Below are positions 33,838 to 46,544 of a stretch of DNA of 64,000 bases, in pieces (within the stretch, counting starts at the first letter, position 1; each line of letters starts with the position of its first letter). Where the stretch lies: the NCBI RefSeq assembly GCF_000237925.1, contig NC_031495.1:44684237-44748236 (forward strand), read 5' to 3'. The DNA is from Schistosoma mansoni. Lineage: Eukaryota; Platyhelminthes; Trematoda; Strigeidida; Schistosomatidae. Position numbers and translations under genes: made by a program. The notes beneath the pieces were generated by a model. It did not search any database, was not told where the DNA came from, and saw only the letters and a list, made by a program, of their open reading frames with translations.

Positions 33838-35761
33838 ATACCACAGGTCTCTTTCGTTACTTAGATTAACCTGTTTGAATAGTTTTTTCTCTTTTTTTAA
33901 AACTTTGAACTATCGATATAGTATATTATTCTACAAAATCTGTAAGCTTGTCATAAACTCATTTTATTCTGTGATTTTTAAAGAAAATCTGACGACCGCC
34001 AACAATGATTAATGTATTTAAAAAAGAAGAAACACGAGTTCTCAATATACAGATTATCAATGTTGCATTCCTTTGAAAGAGAATAAAAATCTGATTTACT
34101 AACTTTCCTTAAGAGTCAGGTGAGTAGTTACTAATGAAACAAATAACAATCAACTGAATGGACTGCAGTAGATGCATTTCGAAATCGGTTATCCTCCCTG
34201 GCCATTGTTTGAAGGCTTGATCCCATAAAGAACTTTCGAAATGTTCTCTTAAGTATGCAAAAAGATTGTTGGCTGAACCATGAGTTGATTAAGAATACTT
34301 CGGGATATTTTGAAGATTTTTGAAGTAGCTAAATTTAAACCCATTTATTAATCATATTTGTAATGGAGACGCTATTGCCACCAATTTCTTTTTCATATTT
34401 TTAGCTTAAACGATTACTTCGCATACATCTGAACTCGTAAACTGATTTCACCGTACATATTTCACTGAAAACGTCCAATGATTACAAAAACTTCCATTTG
34501 ATACTTGAAGTGTCTAGTCGCTTATCTGAAAACGTTTTAATAGACCAATATATATGTCAAAAAACTATAGATAAAGTTGTTATATCTAGAGCTTAGATTC
34601 TTAATGTACCGCGTATAACTTGAGCAGTCGAACGCTAGAACCCTCTCAAGTCGAAGATGAGAAGATAGAAGACAAGTAAAAGGAATATTATTCCAAACAG
34701 TGTCATATATGGTACAAAACTCTCAAGTATTCATAGTTTTTAAGTAAAAACGAAATCATCATTATAGTGATCCAATTCGCATACAGGGGTTTTTAGCATT
34801 TGTCCAACAAGGAAGCTTCATGTAGAGATTCTGGAATATTCTTCCAAAAGATGATTGGATGAAGTTTCTTCGGCTATTTCTAAGCTTATTAGAGCTTCTT
34901 CGAGTTCACCCATGGGCTGTCCATACAAAAGTATAACTTCAGTACATGTTATTATTGTATGTAAATTAATCTAACTTACGCATTTATGCACTACTTTCAA
35001 ACTAGTACTTAGATAACATCTCTTTATACGTAATATTCAATTTTGCCGATGGCTTATAATTTTAAATTATTCTATTTCATTTCTATTCATTAATTATATT
35101 TAATGAAATAGATTAGTTTATATTTTGAGGCTATTTTTCCATTTAATTGATACACATTTCCCTCCCCTCCCCCCCGCTTCCCCATATACTAATTGTAATT
35201 AATTCAAGTGTTGCAACAATATCTATTATTAATTATTTTCATTCAATCAAACTAATGTTATTTACACAGTATATGATTTACATATAGTTTACTTTATTAT
35301 AACTTGATTAAGGTTTGCCTTTTTTTGTAACTATCGAGTTGGATTACAAAACTCCAAAAGAACACTAGATAGATATAGACATAAAAAGTGCCGATAAATA
35401 TCCATGAAACATAAAAGCCAATTGATAATTAAGTTCCAACTGAATAATTTCAACCAATAAATAAAAGTTAAAAGTAATTTACACTTTGTTAACTAGATTT
35501 TCAGGGGGGAGGGGGAAGGGTAAGAGAAGAAAGAAAATTTGTTCTTTAATTCATTATGTTATAAAAGGTATTCAGTTTTCATTTTTAAAGATAACAAAGG
35601 ATTTTTTCACTTTGTATGGTTTATACAATAATATATTTAACTAGAAATCAGTCATGCAAATCAATTGTCTATACATTAATTAGATTATATTAGTTTAATA
35701 ATAAACAGTTGCTTAAGTCTAATTGAATTAGTTTAACTTGGTGATAAGTAGTTAAATTCAT
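33838..35761. other. Intergenic with facing C-rich and G-rich tracts
   Basis: A C tract (about 35161-35184) and a G tract (about 35504-35521) lie ~320 bp apart on the same strand and are roughly complementary. No gene was recognised. Confidence 0.4.
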
Positions 35762-35905
35762 TCATTATTGTTTGTTTGAATCTTCCCATTGATGTTCAGG
35801 ACAGCAACTGGTCAGTCTCTAATTGGTATATGTGCATACTGTGCGTATTGCATCGATATAGCCTTAATTCACAAGCATGGTAAGCAGAGATGGATAGTGA
35901 TAATT
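35762..35905 (-). repeat. Sm-alpha type repeat, 3' tail only
   Basis: Minus-strand tail block (GTTTGTTTGAATCTTCCC through AAGCATGGTAAGCAGAGATG on plus); the head and ribozyme are absent. Confidence 0.8.
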
Positions 35906-37040
35906 AGTGGTGATAAGTAGTTAGTTGAAAAGAATGATTATACATGAGATAAAAGAAAATGCATATCAACAATCAGTTTGATATGAGAATAACAGAACTT
36001 ATGGAAAGTCCTTCAGTGGGATTTTACCATAGATTTTAAAGGTTTTAATTTTGAGGCAGATGTGACAATTTTTTTTTATTAACTATATCAATCAGCAATA
36101 ATTATCAATATGAATGAAGGAAAATGTATTTTGGATAATGTTTTCCACAATTAAATGTGTATAATTGTTAAAAGTCAACTAAAGAGAAAACTGACTTTCC
36201 TTTTGTTCAAACCAAATACTCCTCAAACATGTAATCAGTTTTCTGTTATCTGATCCTGAGCACTGATTAAATTCAGTCCATCAAACCGTAACTTGAAACT
36301 ATTAAATTAAATAACTTGACAAATGCATAAATTAAAATGATATAGTTTGCTAGTTGGTTAGAGACAACGATCTCTGGATCTTAGTTTTGTTCTCGCTGGC
36401 ACATGTCGATATGGTGTTATTATCCAGCAAAGAACTTGAAATTGACTTATATTATCGTTATAATGAAAGTTAGTACTAATAAATTTTTATGCCTTGACTG
36501 ATCTTCTTTGAAACTAGAATGCTTTTGTTTGTATGTTGTAAATCAGTTGATCTTCGTAAATTATAAAATAATTAAATAATCATATTACCTTTCAAAGATT
36601 AGCAGAAGGACAATATTTTATGACATCAGTCTATATCATAAATTCTACTGTTTTTATACTTGTTTTAATGAAAGAATTATGTCTTTAAACTGTATGTACT
36701 TATGTGCTTTCATAAAATATCTACAACATATAAGGGAGCTAATCTAATTTTCAAAAGTACCAACACAGTAGTTCGTATATTTTCTTTCTGTGAAATTTAA
36801 AGATGACAGAGGCTACTACCATAGAATCCATACGTTAAATATGGAGGGGGATGCCATGGAAACAAAACCAAACGTAAACAGTTACGGATAAGTGTGAATG
36901 ATAGCTGATACTTGTTTGAAGACGCTTTATACAGTTTTTTGAATATTCACAAGCTTAAAGCTTCTAATACGAGAATCAAGGAATCTTTGCTATAAACATA
37001 CATATTGAATAAGGTGATGATTATTATGAGATAAAACGCA
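35906..37040. other. AT-rich intergenic stretch
   Basis: Nothing recognised. Confidence 0.4.
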
Positions 37041-37190
37041 GGAGACCGACGCCATGGGTTCGAATCCCACGGGCGGAATCGTAGATGAGTACTTCTGGGG
37101 AGCCCCACACTAGGACGAAACGATTGTCCAGTGCTTCCAGGTTTTTAATGGTAGTCTGAAATTGATCGCTTCATGATCTCAATCAAAAAT
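37041..37190 (+). repeat. Family B SINE, decayed
   Basis: Box B (GGGTTCGAATCCCAC), ribozyme with core CTGGGGA, GAAA, and a shortened tail. Confidence 0.7.
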
Positions 37191-37394
37191 GTTTCGTGTT
37201 GCAGGAGAAAATATTTTTATTCAAATTACTATTCATTACAAACATCTTGCCCAAAGTGGGATATGATCTTTGCCATTTAAATCACATGGTTAGTTTTACC
37301 TCTAGCTAGTATTTTTTTTGTGGAAGAAAATAGGTAATTTAAAGTACTTTCAAGTAAATATCACTTCTAAGTTTACATCCCAAATTAATTTTAG

Positions 37395-37505
37395 TTAGAC
37401 AGTCTTTAAAAGCCAAGAAGCACTGAACAGATGTTTCGTCCTATTTTGATATTTTGATATACATTCATTAATAGAACAGAGGTTAAACCCAGAACTTTCA
37501 GGTTT
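37395..37505 (-). repeat. Family B SINE, strongly decayed
   Basis: Only the AAGCACTGAACAGATGTTTC ribozyme remnant and weak flanking similarity remain. Confidence 0.5.
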
Positions 37506-38782
37506 TGTGGCAGAACTTATTTTTTAGTTTATATTCATTCCTATTTCTAAATTCAGTCATATGTTAGGGAAAATTATCGTTGAATGTTTCCTAGATTTCA
37601 ATGATTATATAATTAAAGTAAGTTAGATACGTAATTTATAAGCTGAACAGTTTCCCAATGAAAAATTGTATTAATAGAAATAAATATCACATTTAATATT
37701 TAGAATAAAACAATTGTTTGATATCCATTGATCATAAGTCAGTTACTTACTGATCTTCCGTTCACGGTGAGCATTTAAGTGGTTGGATTATTAATCATCT
37801 TTATTAGTTATACGGAAATTGACTATAGATAGACTAATGAACTTTCACTTAATATTTGGATTGTCATAATAAACTGGTTTTTAAACTCACTGACTTAAAT
37901 GTCACCTTATATTTATCTGTTTACTTATATCGTATGGTAGTTCCGTAGATATAATAATGATTATTAGGCATAATGGAGTGAGCAGGAAATCTGTATCTTA
38001 TAGTTATAATTTTCGGTAAGGTTATAAGTTAATGCCATTGATACATTTCAAATTAGAAGAAAACAGAGATTTAGCGCCTCTTGTTTTTAACAGTTCTTCA
38101 GCTATGTCCAGTTTGTGGTGAATACTGTTTTCAAAGTATTATCATTTAAAGTAAATTTTACCATGATCTGACATCGACTCAGTGAGCTAAAGATATTCAT
38201 TTCAAGCAACATTTAAACAAAGAAAAGAAACTGTAAGTAAATAATACATTAAAGGAAGCAATCAATATTAATTTCAGAAATGTTAACAATCATGTCAAAC
38301 CTAAATGTGGTCACTGGACACATCATGAATTGTATGCATATTAAACTTGTTTATAAATGATTCCTTGTCTTTGATGAAATAATCTATAAAAAAAAAACGA
38401 AACCTGGTAACCGGCTTTTGTAGTGATTCAGCTGAATTCAGGATACTAGAATTAGTAATCAAATCTCTTTTGAATTGATAGAATTTGATTAGTATTAAAG
38501 ACTAGATAATAAGATATTTATCAATTATTAGTCATCAATCGATACAAACATCATGATACCAAGTTGTGCAAGTCACTGTCCTTACATCATAGTATTAATT
38601 TTTCTAAATGTGGTACTGAGTGATAACTATACGGAAACGTTCGGTCATACAAACTAATAGAAGTTTTGATAAGACCCAAGTCAAATACCATCTATTTATC
38701 CACTTGATCATTATAAATAAATATATATGCATATAATTTTGATCAATGTTTATCACGGAAATAAAATGAATTTAATCTAATA
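37506..38782. other. AT-rich intergenic stretch
   Basis: Nothing recognised. Confidence 0.4.
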
Positions 38783-39050
38783 GTTAAGTTCATCAGTCAG
38801 TTGATGCTAGACCACCATGGAAAACTTGAAAGCACTTTGAAGGTCGTTTCGTCCCATTGTGGGACTCCTCAGTAGTACTCATCCATGATCCCGATCCACG
38901 AAATTCGAATCCAAGACCTATCAGTCTCACTCGCGAACGCTTAACCTCCAGACCACTGAGCTAACATCCAACAATGTTAATGTCTAACTTCAACCAATCA
39001 TCCATGGCGATCTAATTTCAAATGATTTATGAACTTAACTATTAAATTAT
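38783..39050 (-). repeat. Family B SINE, near full length, diverged
   Basis: Minus-strand tail, ribozyme remnant, box B remnant and head, followed on the right by an opposite-strand tail (TGATTTATGAACTTAACTAT). Confidence 0.7.
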
Positions 39051-39620
39051 ACCTACTAAAAAGTTAATTATTATTTATTTCAGTGAATTATAATGAATGA
39101 AGATGAACTTTAATATTTGTATTTAAGAATCATTATTTTTTTATAAAAAATTCCAAATAGATAAATACCAATGAACTTTCGTGATGCTCATCATTATGAT
39201 GATGATGATGATAAATATGATTCCCTTTGCTTTTCATGTTGCAAACAAAATTCTCTTTTTATAATTTAAAACCCCCCTCATGTAAGATGACTTATATATA
39301 CGTAACCCATTGATCTGGGTAATTAACTAAGAGAATATAAATTATTCTCTCGTAAAATTATGTACCTATTATTATCATCATCATTTTACCTGACTTATTT
39401 CTCATCTTCATTTAAGTGGTAGCTTATTGAATAAATAATTTTAACAGATTTAAAACCCTACCTCTATTTTAATTTAGATACAAAAAGTTAAAGAACGGAT
39501 TTATTTTTTGTTTATGCCTAGTTACAAAGTTTGTCAATAATTTATTGTTTAGTTAAAAGACTTTTTGATTCATCATCAAGTCTTGGTAAAAATTTCTAAA
39601 TGTTTCAAATAGTTTAAATG

Positions 39621-39750
39621 GTGGAGAAGATTTGTAGCTCAGATGGGTAGAAATCTACTTCTACCCGAAGTTTGTGCTGATGATGTCGTTCAGAAGGACG
39701 ATGAAAGCTCCACGACCAAACCATCCAGCTCAGAGAACAAACCAACATCA
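39621..39750 (+). mobile_element. 130-bp PLE-tail mini element with 14-bp target duplication
   Basis: Begins GTGGAGAAG, like the PLE 3' tail at 24.7 kb. It contains a stretch resembling a tRNA box A (TAGCTCAGATGGGTAGA), then the hammerhead and the terminal GCTCAGAGAACAAACC block. It is bracketed by AAATAGTTTAAATG (39607-39620 and 39751-39764). A stand-alone insertion of only the ribozyme-bearing tail implies it was copied in trans or is an extreme 5' truncation. Confidence 0.75.
39664..39718 (+). ncRNA. Minimal hammerhead ribozyme, PLE type, intact by inspection
   Basis: CTGATGA at 39677-39683, stem II GTCGTTC/GGACGAT, GAAA, AGCT minimal stem III, then CACGA pairing with the TTGTG strand of stem I. 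It keeps the T beside GAAA that the 24-kb copy has lost. Confidence 0.75.
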
Positions 39751-40036
39751 AAATAGTTTAAATGTATAACATGAGGATATGATTTAAATGAATTCATATA
39801 TAACTCAATAATTATTATCCATTAAATTGTATACAAATTGAAAATAGAATGGATATTCATAAGTAAACTATCCATTTGATAAATACTCATAGAGTTTTCA
39901 ACATTGTCCAATATTCTTTTTGTTGAATAATAAGAAATCACATGTCAACATCCATAATTATCTTAAATTATTACTAAATATCACATCATTTGTTCATTTG
40001 ATAAAGTTTCATCAACCAATGACTAAAAAGTTAGAT

Positions 40037-40561
40037 ACATTTAGTATTGCTTGTTTGAATCTTCCCATTGATGTTTTTAGAACTGCAACTGGTCAGTCTC
40101 TAATTGGCATATGTGCATACTGTGTGTACTGCCTCGATATAGCCTTAATTCACAAGCATGGTAAGCAGAGATGGATAGTGGCTAGCAGTGGAATCTAGGA
40201 CACACGTTTCATTCTATTTGGGACTCGTCAGCTGAATGTACCTGCATCTCAGAGTTGATGTTCACTCTGAGACTCGAACCCAGTACCGTCGCTTCAATTA
40301 AGGTATATCGAGGCAATACGCACAGTATGCATATATGCCAATTAGAGACTGACCAGTTGCAGTTCTAACAAGACTTTCGCAACATTGGGGCTTACGCTGC
40401 TCGAGATGGTTATAGTTGTTTCCTGCCCACAAACCAGTGACTATCAGGACTCACTACCCCCAGTGGATAACCCGATGCGCGTCTGAAGCGGAAGGTACTC
40501 GGGTCCGACTCCTACAATGAACATCAACTCTGAGACGCAGGTCCATCCAGCTGACGAGTCC
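40037..40561. repeat. Sm-alpha type repeats, inverted pair then head
   Basis: A minus-strand copy (40037-40295, ribozyme junction without the AAA insertion) abuts a plus-strand tail (40296-40374). After ~60 bp of unrelated sequence comes a diverged plus-strand head (about 40436-40561), which breaks off in the ribozyme at a 200-N gap. Confidence 0.75.
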
Positions 40562-40761
40562 NNNNNNNNNNNNNNNNNNNNNNNNNNNNNNNNNNNNNNN
40601 NNNNNNNNNNNNNNNNNNNNNNNNNNNNNNNNNNNNNNNNNNNNNNNNNNNNNNNNNNNNNNNNNNNNNNNNNNNNNNNNNNNNNNNNNNNNNNNNNNNN
40701 NNNNNNNNNNNNNNNNNNNNNNNNNNNNNNNNNNNNNNNNNNNNNNNNNNNNNNNNNNNNN
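40562..40761. other. Assembly gap, 200 N
   Basis: Exactly 200 unknown bases between an Sm-alpha ribozyme and a LINE 3' end. Confidence 0.95.
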
Positions 40762-40763
40762 AT

Positions 40764-40825
40764 AATTACTTACTTACTTATTTACGCCTGTTACTCCCAA
40801 TGGAGCATAGGCCGCCGACCAATAT
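40764..40825 (-). mobile_element. RTE-like LINE 3' end fragment
   Basis: (CTTA)n tail followed by TTACGCCTGTTACTCCCAAT, the reverse complement of the LINE 3' terminus. Confidence 0.8.
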
Positions 40826-40879
40826 TTTATGATAGCTTGTGATTCCGAACGATTGTGATGATTCTTCTAATACGAACGA

Positions 40880-40990
40880 GATCTATACCAACTCTGAGAT
40901 GCAGGTACATCCAGCTGACGAGTCCCAAACAGGACAAAACGCGCGTCAAACTGGATTCCACTGCTAACCACTATCCATCTTTGCTTACCA
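40880..40990 (+). repeat. Sm-alpha type repeat, ribozyme part
   Basis: Covers ACTCTGAGATGCAGGTACAT through the hammerhead (AAA insertion present; the GAAA region reads ACAAAAC) to TTTGCTTACCAT. Head and tail are absent. Confidence 0.75.
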
Positions 40991-42987
40991 TATAAAGTTA
41001 GATGTTTATGATGAGTTCAGTACATATTTTAAAGTTTTTCATAAACTCCAAACAGTAATCTGACTTGGTTACTGATTTTTAATGTTTAAATGTTCATCAA
41101 TCTCAACTATCACAGTCAATATCATACTGTGTCTTGTCCCTGTTTTATGTTTCCCGTCCTGTTTTAAATATTAATTTGAAGTTTGTTTAACTAAAGTACG
41201 TCAAAACTTTGTTACTAGTGAAATGACTGTTTGTAACTTTAAACTATTTGCAGTCGATAAGGAAACTTGATATGGATTAAGAATCTATGTTATACTATAA
41301 ATTGTGTTCTAACCTTATTATTGAAATCTTTAATTTAATGTTTTTTTTATTTTTGTCATCTCAATCATACAACTCTAAAATAATCATTTCATTTTAAAGA
41401 TAATTTATACCATCGACTAGCTTTGGCTTAAAAGAAAGTGGTAAATCGTAAACAGTCGTATTAGTAGTTATAATCAGAATTGAGCCTTATGCATAACACA
41501 GACAATGCAGTTTTGTTTCAAGTCGGTACACTTATGCAGGAGAGATAAAGAATTCATAAAATAGTCGAACAATCTTTTCTTTTACATGCTTGATTTCTAT
41601 AAAATGAATAAGCAATAGCATCTTATTCATAGAAATACTGTGAAGATAATTCAAAAAGAAACAAACCATGAATTTTTCATTTAATTAAAAGTGAAAGCAC
41701 AATATTTGAATCTAATAGCCTATGATATATATATATATATCATCACAGGCGAAAATGTATTCGAGGTGTTTGAGAAACTATAAAAGCATAAAACATATTT
41801 AAGTTATCTTAACATGTATATTGGGATTTAAAGTTATATATATTTATACATTACGGATTGAGATCAGCCGGTAACACAATGAGGTGTTGTTATTATCTAC
41901 GTTGAGGAAAAACATCATGTTTCTAATCCATTCTAGTAATCATTTTGAGCATAAAGGTAGATTTCTCGAAGTGCTATTAAAATGACATGATAGGTTGATT
42001 TCAGACATTCTGAAATAAAGCGAATATCAGGAATGTTACAATAATATTTACATAACTATTGAATGATATTATACTTGCTTCATTTAAGTCATTATGTTCA
42101 TCGGTTCGATTTTATGGGGCATTATTAATCTACACTTTTAAGGTGTGCCAAAAAAAATGACGAAACAGTTGTCGATTGTTCTAAATGGCATCAATTTGTC
42201 ATAAAATTCATCTTCATATATTTTTGGTTTAAAACACATTTAACATGCTATCAATCGTTCTTATTATAATTATAATAATAACTAAGCATATCACAATTTT
42301 CAATGTTTCTTCTTCTTCTTTTTTTTAAGAAAGTAAACAATCAGTAAAGTAATGATGCATATTTAATAAGAAAATGGAAAGTTGGCTATAACCATAACCA
42401 CTAATTATTCTATGGAAAAAAGAAATCTATTAATCAACTATCAAATATTCGTATTTTTATTAGACAATAAATTGAACTCATAAGTAGGAGGAGAATGAAG
42501 AAAGTAGCATAATAAATCGAAACCCAGTTCATTACCACCACCACCACCACCAGCAGCAGCAACAACAAAATAATTCATTTCCCTATTCGTAGTAATTACG
42601 TGTGTGTGTGTGTGTTTTACCCGAGAAGGAAGAGGAAAATGTGTAGACACCAGGAAAATAGATTTTTTTTAAAAAGATTATTCGAAAAATCTTTATCAAT
42701 ATAAATTAACTTCATAAACTACTTGTACAAGAAAAAAAACTCTTTTCAGTCAGGTAAATTGGACAGAATTAGTGAATGAAATCATAAATCACTAAATGAG
42801 ATAGATTTGTGTAATAAATATTCAATAGTTTAACTAAGAGAAAGGTAAATGGGTGAATGGGTGAATGTGTATGAGATTAATTTATTATATGTAAATTATT
42901 GTAATGTACTAGTTCAAATAATGCACAGTTGATCTTTCTCTGTTTTTGATTTACATTCAGATCAAACTTTAGGTGATTTGATAAAAA
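40991..42987. other. Intergenic with several microsatellites
   Basis: (TA)n at about 41727-41741, (ACC)n/(AGC)n at about 42535-42565 and (TG)n at about 42601-42615. No gene was recognised. Confidence 0.4.
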
Positions 42988-43365
42988 AAATATTTTACAG
43001 AGTTGAGATCATGAGTCAATTGAAGCTAGACTACCATCGAAAACCTGGACGGCCGTTTCGTCCTATCATGGGACTCCTCAGCAGTGCGCATCCACAATCC
43101 CGCACTCGCGAGGTTCGAACCCAGGACCTACCAGTCTCGAGCCGAAGCCCTTAACCGATAGACCACTGAGCCGGCCGGCATCCAACGGTGTTAATGTTCA
43201 ACTTCAACCGATCCACGAAATTGAGCAACCATCCACCAATGCCATCAGTGAGTTACTATCTCACAACAGACCTGGTTGAATTCCACTGGTTACTGCCTCT
43301 CACTAGAACTCCAGGAAATACCTCATGGAGTCAGTCACTAGTGAGCACATGATCATTATCAGAAG
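42988..43365 (-). repeat. Family B SINE with head-side extension
   Basis: Tail, ribozyme, tRNA-like head (GGCTCAGTGGTCTATCGG on minus) and about 165 bp of extension. One ribozyme stem I strand (the AGTGC side) is missing, so cleavage is unlikely. Confidence 0.75.
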
Positions 43366-43424
43366 GAGTTTTGTGGAGATTTTAGCAATTTTATAGAGTT
43401 GAGATCATGAGTCAATTGAAGCTA
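43366..43424 (-). repeat. Family B SINE tail running into a gap
   Basis: The same tail sequence as at 42988 onward (CATGAGTCAATTGAAGCTA) begins a second copy in the same orientation before the gap. Confidence 0.75.
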
Positions 43425-43624
43425 NNNNNNNNNNNNNNNNNNNNNNNNNNNNNNNNNNNNNNNNNNNNNNNNNNNNNNNNNNNNNNNNNNNNNNNNNNNN
43501 NNNNNNNNNNNNNNNNNNNNNNNNNNNNNNNNNNNNNNNNNNNNNNNNNNNNNNNNNNNNNNNNNNNNNNNNNNNNNNNNNNNNNNNNNNNNNNNNNNNN
43601 NNNNNNNNNNNNNNNNNNNNNNNN
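43425..43624. other. Assembly gap, 200 N
   Basis: Exactly 200 unknown bases inside a family B copy. Confidence 0.95.
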
Positions 43625-44499
43625 AGAATAGAATGAACTCATTTCATTTCATTGGTTCTCGTTAACTGATTACAACGTGGGTTATTTAAAAATCATAATT
43701 ATAAGATGGGCCTAAATTACTTACATGAAAGAGTGTAGTTGGAAGTTCTGTTGAAGATACATTACTGTAGTATAGTGAGGGTGTAAATCAATTTAATACA
43801 CTGAATATTGTAAATATATAACTTATGTAAAAAAAATTCTACAACATTGATTGTGACAACAGTTCAAAAGGTCAGAAACAAGTGATTACATAATGAGTAA
43901 ACGTTGATAGGAATAAAACAAATAGAGTTTAGTTAATAAAATAAAATTACTAATTTGGAAGATAATTGAAATAAAACGTAATGATGTAATAAATACAAGC
44001 AAGAGTTAAAAAAAAAACCCGTTTAATTTGCGATGAAGGGATATTCGCACCAGGACCTTGGTGTAAGCAACTGATGAGAACCAACGAAATAAAATGAATC
44101 CATGCTATTCTGTTAGAATCTTTTTTCTTTCTCTTTTCATCATTATTTATTCAAAACATAATTTTGATGACCAATCTCAGATATTTTTTCATTCTTAGAA
44201 TAGTTATTATTAAACGGATAGAAAGTATCTACAAAGCCTAGGTGCCAATAAATTTCTACTTACATTTATAAACTGGTTTTAAAGTTTTACAATAACCTTT
44301 GTTAAATTTATGTCGAAAAATCTACACCAGTCAATTTCATTTACTGACCGTTCGGGATCAGAAAACTTGAGGATGTTAAGCTAATAATGTGAGAATCTAT
44401 GAGGATATTTATGTATATGTATGGGAAATATATAGTATCTCGCAAACATTATTTTTAAAGTAGGTTTCATTATACTAAAAATTGTCATAATTGTGAATT
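43625..44499. other. AT-rich intergenic stretch
   Basis: Nothing recognised. Confidence 0.4.
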
Positions 44500-44511
44500 A
44501 GAGTAATAGAT

Positions 44512-45031
44512 GCCCCCAAATGCCCTGTTACGATTGAGGGTGGGGAGAGTCCGCTCTCCCTCGAAAAATGCTCTCACATGGTCACGCGTATATAGTTTCT
44601 GCCAGGGAAGTCCTACTCACTGCCTTCTCGTGGCGTGGGCGTTGTTTGCGAAAGTGAGAGAAAGAAAAGAGAATGTCCGGCTCTCTAACCGGGCCGGTGG
44701 ACACGGAAAGTTCACCTAGGGGAGTTGGAAAACCCTGATTCTAAACCAATGGTGTACATGGACTCCAGTATCCTGATGGAACAAATGGTGTATGAATCAA
44801 TTGTTGGTCACCGACTATCATGGAACTGCATCTCCTTACGATTCTCCACTGCCTTGTGGATCAGACCTTTAGGTCTAAGGCTGTACGTGTGGACCTCTAA
44901 GTAGACCACCTGCCTCGGTTTAGGCACCCGGGCAGTATCGTAGCTCTCACACAAATCGAATGAGATTTGTGTGGTGCATATATATCTGTTGCTGCTTTGT
45001 ACCAATATTCATATGTTTAAATAAATAAATA
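44512..45031 (+). mobile_element. 520-bp SINE-like retroelement (family C) with 12-bp target duplication
   Basis: Starts GCCCCCAAATGCCCTG, is GC-richer than the flanks and ends in a TTTAAATAAATAAATA tail. It is flanked by AGAGTAATAGAT (44500-44511 and 45032-45043), showing target-primed insertion. A second copy at 54461-54977 has the same two ends, so both ends are defined. No tRNA-like promoter boxes or protein were recognised. Its 3' half may derive from a LINE 3' UTR. Confidence 0.75.
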
Positions 45032-45405
45032 AGAGTAATAGATATAAGTGAACAATGTTTTCGATTAAATCCTTTTGAAGACCTAGTTAGAAACAACATT
45101 GTTCGCTTATGTATGTTATTTTGATTCTCTTATGGTAAAGCCTAACTTCAAGGAATCAATGCCACTTTACTTCCTGCTGGAATTGAAAATCTTAGTGGGA
45201 AATATGAAATATCTCATCGGATTTACTAACCTGTGTTACTTTCGCTTTTCTTCAAGAACAACTGTTCATCACTTCACTTTATAGGTATGGTACTTAAATA
45301 GTATATTACTGCTAGTCGAAGCATCTTAGTTACATGCGTAAATGTTACTAAAGGACTAAGTGTAATCTCCCTGATATTAAATAATTATGAACAATTGTTG
45401 AATTC

Positions 45406-45482
45406 ACGAGTCCATTTAAGCTAGACCGCCGTTGATGTTTTCAACGCCTTTCAACTATTAAATTACTACAATTTCCAAAAAT
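45406..45482 (-). repeat. Family B SINE tail fragment
   Basis: Only the tail block (AATTCACGAGTCCATTTAAG) and an adjacent opposite-strand tail remain. Confidence 0.55.
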
Positions 45483-45513
45483 CCCTATTCCAATAATTAT
45501 GAACAATGTTAAT

Positions 45514-45705
45514 TTGTAGGAAAAGCTTGATGGTGGCTAACAGTGGAATCCAGTTTGACGCGTGTCTCGTCCTATTCGGGACTCGTCAGCTGGATATACC
45601 TGAATCCTAGAGTTGATATTCACTCCAGAACTCGAAATTAGCAGCTTTCACTTCAAACGCCATCGCGTTATCCATTTAGCTACTAAGTTCAGATAGTCAC
45701 TAACT
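45514..45705 (-). repeat. Sm-alpha type repeat, head and ribozyme, decayed
   Basis: Minus-strand copy with hammerhead (CTGACGA core; AAA insertion after GUC; GAGA in place of GAAA) and a diverged tRNA-like head. Confidence 0.75.
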
Positions 45706-46345
45706 TGTTGTTTTGTTAATTTAATAGACAGTCTTATCCATAAAAACAATAAAATTTTTACCAATAATTTATGTAATTTAGAAAAAAAGCGATCTGATCC
45801 AAATCATCTAACCAGTTTACAAATGTTTACTACCTTTACATCAAGATCATTATCTACATTGTATTGCAGTACACAAAATAAAATTTAAAAGAAACCTTGT
45901 TTACTTCCAAATTAATTTCGTATAAATAATACCTGTCAATTATTTGCCTAGAATATCTATTTATTCACTTATTATAATACCATGCATGATTTCTCTATGA
46001 ATAAACATATTACATCTCATCAGTAGTATATTAAATATTCAAGAATTTCTTTTCCCCTATAAAATAAAGTCGATCAATGTTACCTACTCATATTGTATAT
46101 TGTTGATTAACATTGAGTCTACACTTAGCACAATGACTGATTTAAATCATTCAATTATAATAGATCATTTCATTTATTTAATCAACCATAATTGGAACAA
46201 TGAATTAGATTCAATGAAGTTACAGTGATTAGTTTAGAGTAAAACAAACAAATGAGTTGTATTTTTGTTTGATTATTGTAACATACATTCAATAAATATT
46301 AAATTGAATAATTCCATTCGGTATCTGTTTATTTTCAAATAAGTA

Positions 46346-46540
46346 TCTTATAAGCAAAGATGGATAGTGGTTAGCAGTGGAATCCAGTGTGACGCGCGTT
46401 TCGTCCTATTTGGGACTTGTCAACTGGATATACCTGCATCTCAGAGTTGATGTTCACTCTGAGACTCGAACCCAGTACCTTTCGCTTCAGACGCCATCGC
46501 GTTATCCACTCGGCCACTGAGTCCTGATATCCACTTGCTA
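46346..46540 (-). repeat. Sm-alpha type repeat, head and ribozyme
   Basis: Minus-strand copy with well-kept box A (GTGGCCGAGTGG) and box B. The ribozyme core reads TTGACAA and the junction carries ACA in place of AAA. Confidence 0.8.
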
Positions 46541-46544
46541 AGTT

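Noticed and set aside
46480-46530. tRNA gene
   Set aside because: Box A and box B sequences belong to Sm-alpha and family B heads; no full cloverleaf with acceptor stem was found at any copy.
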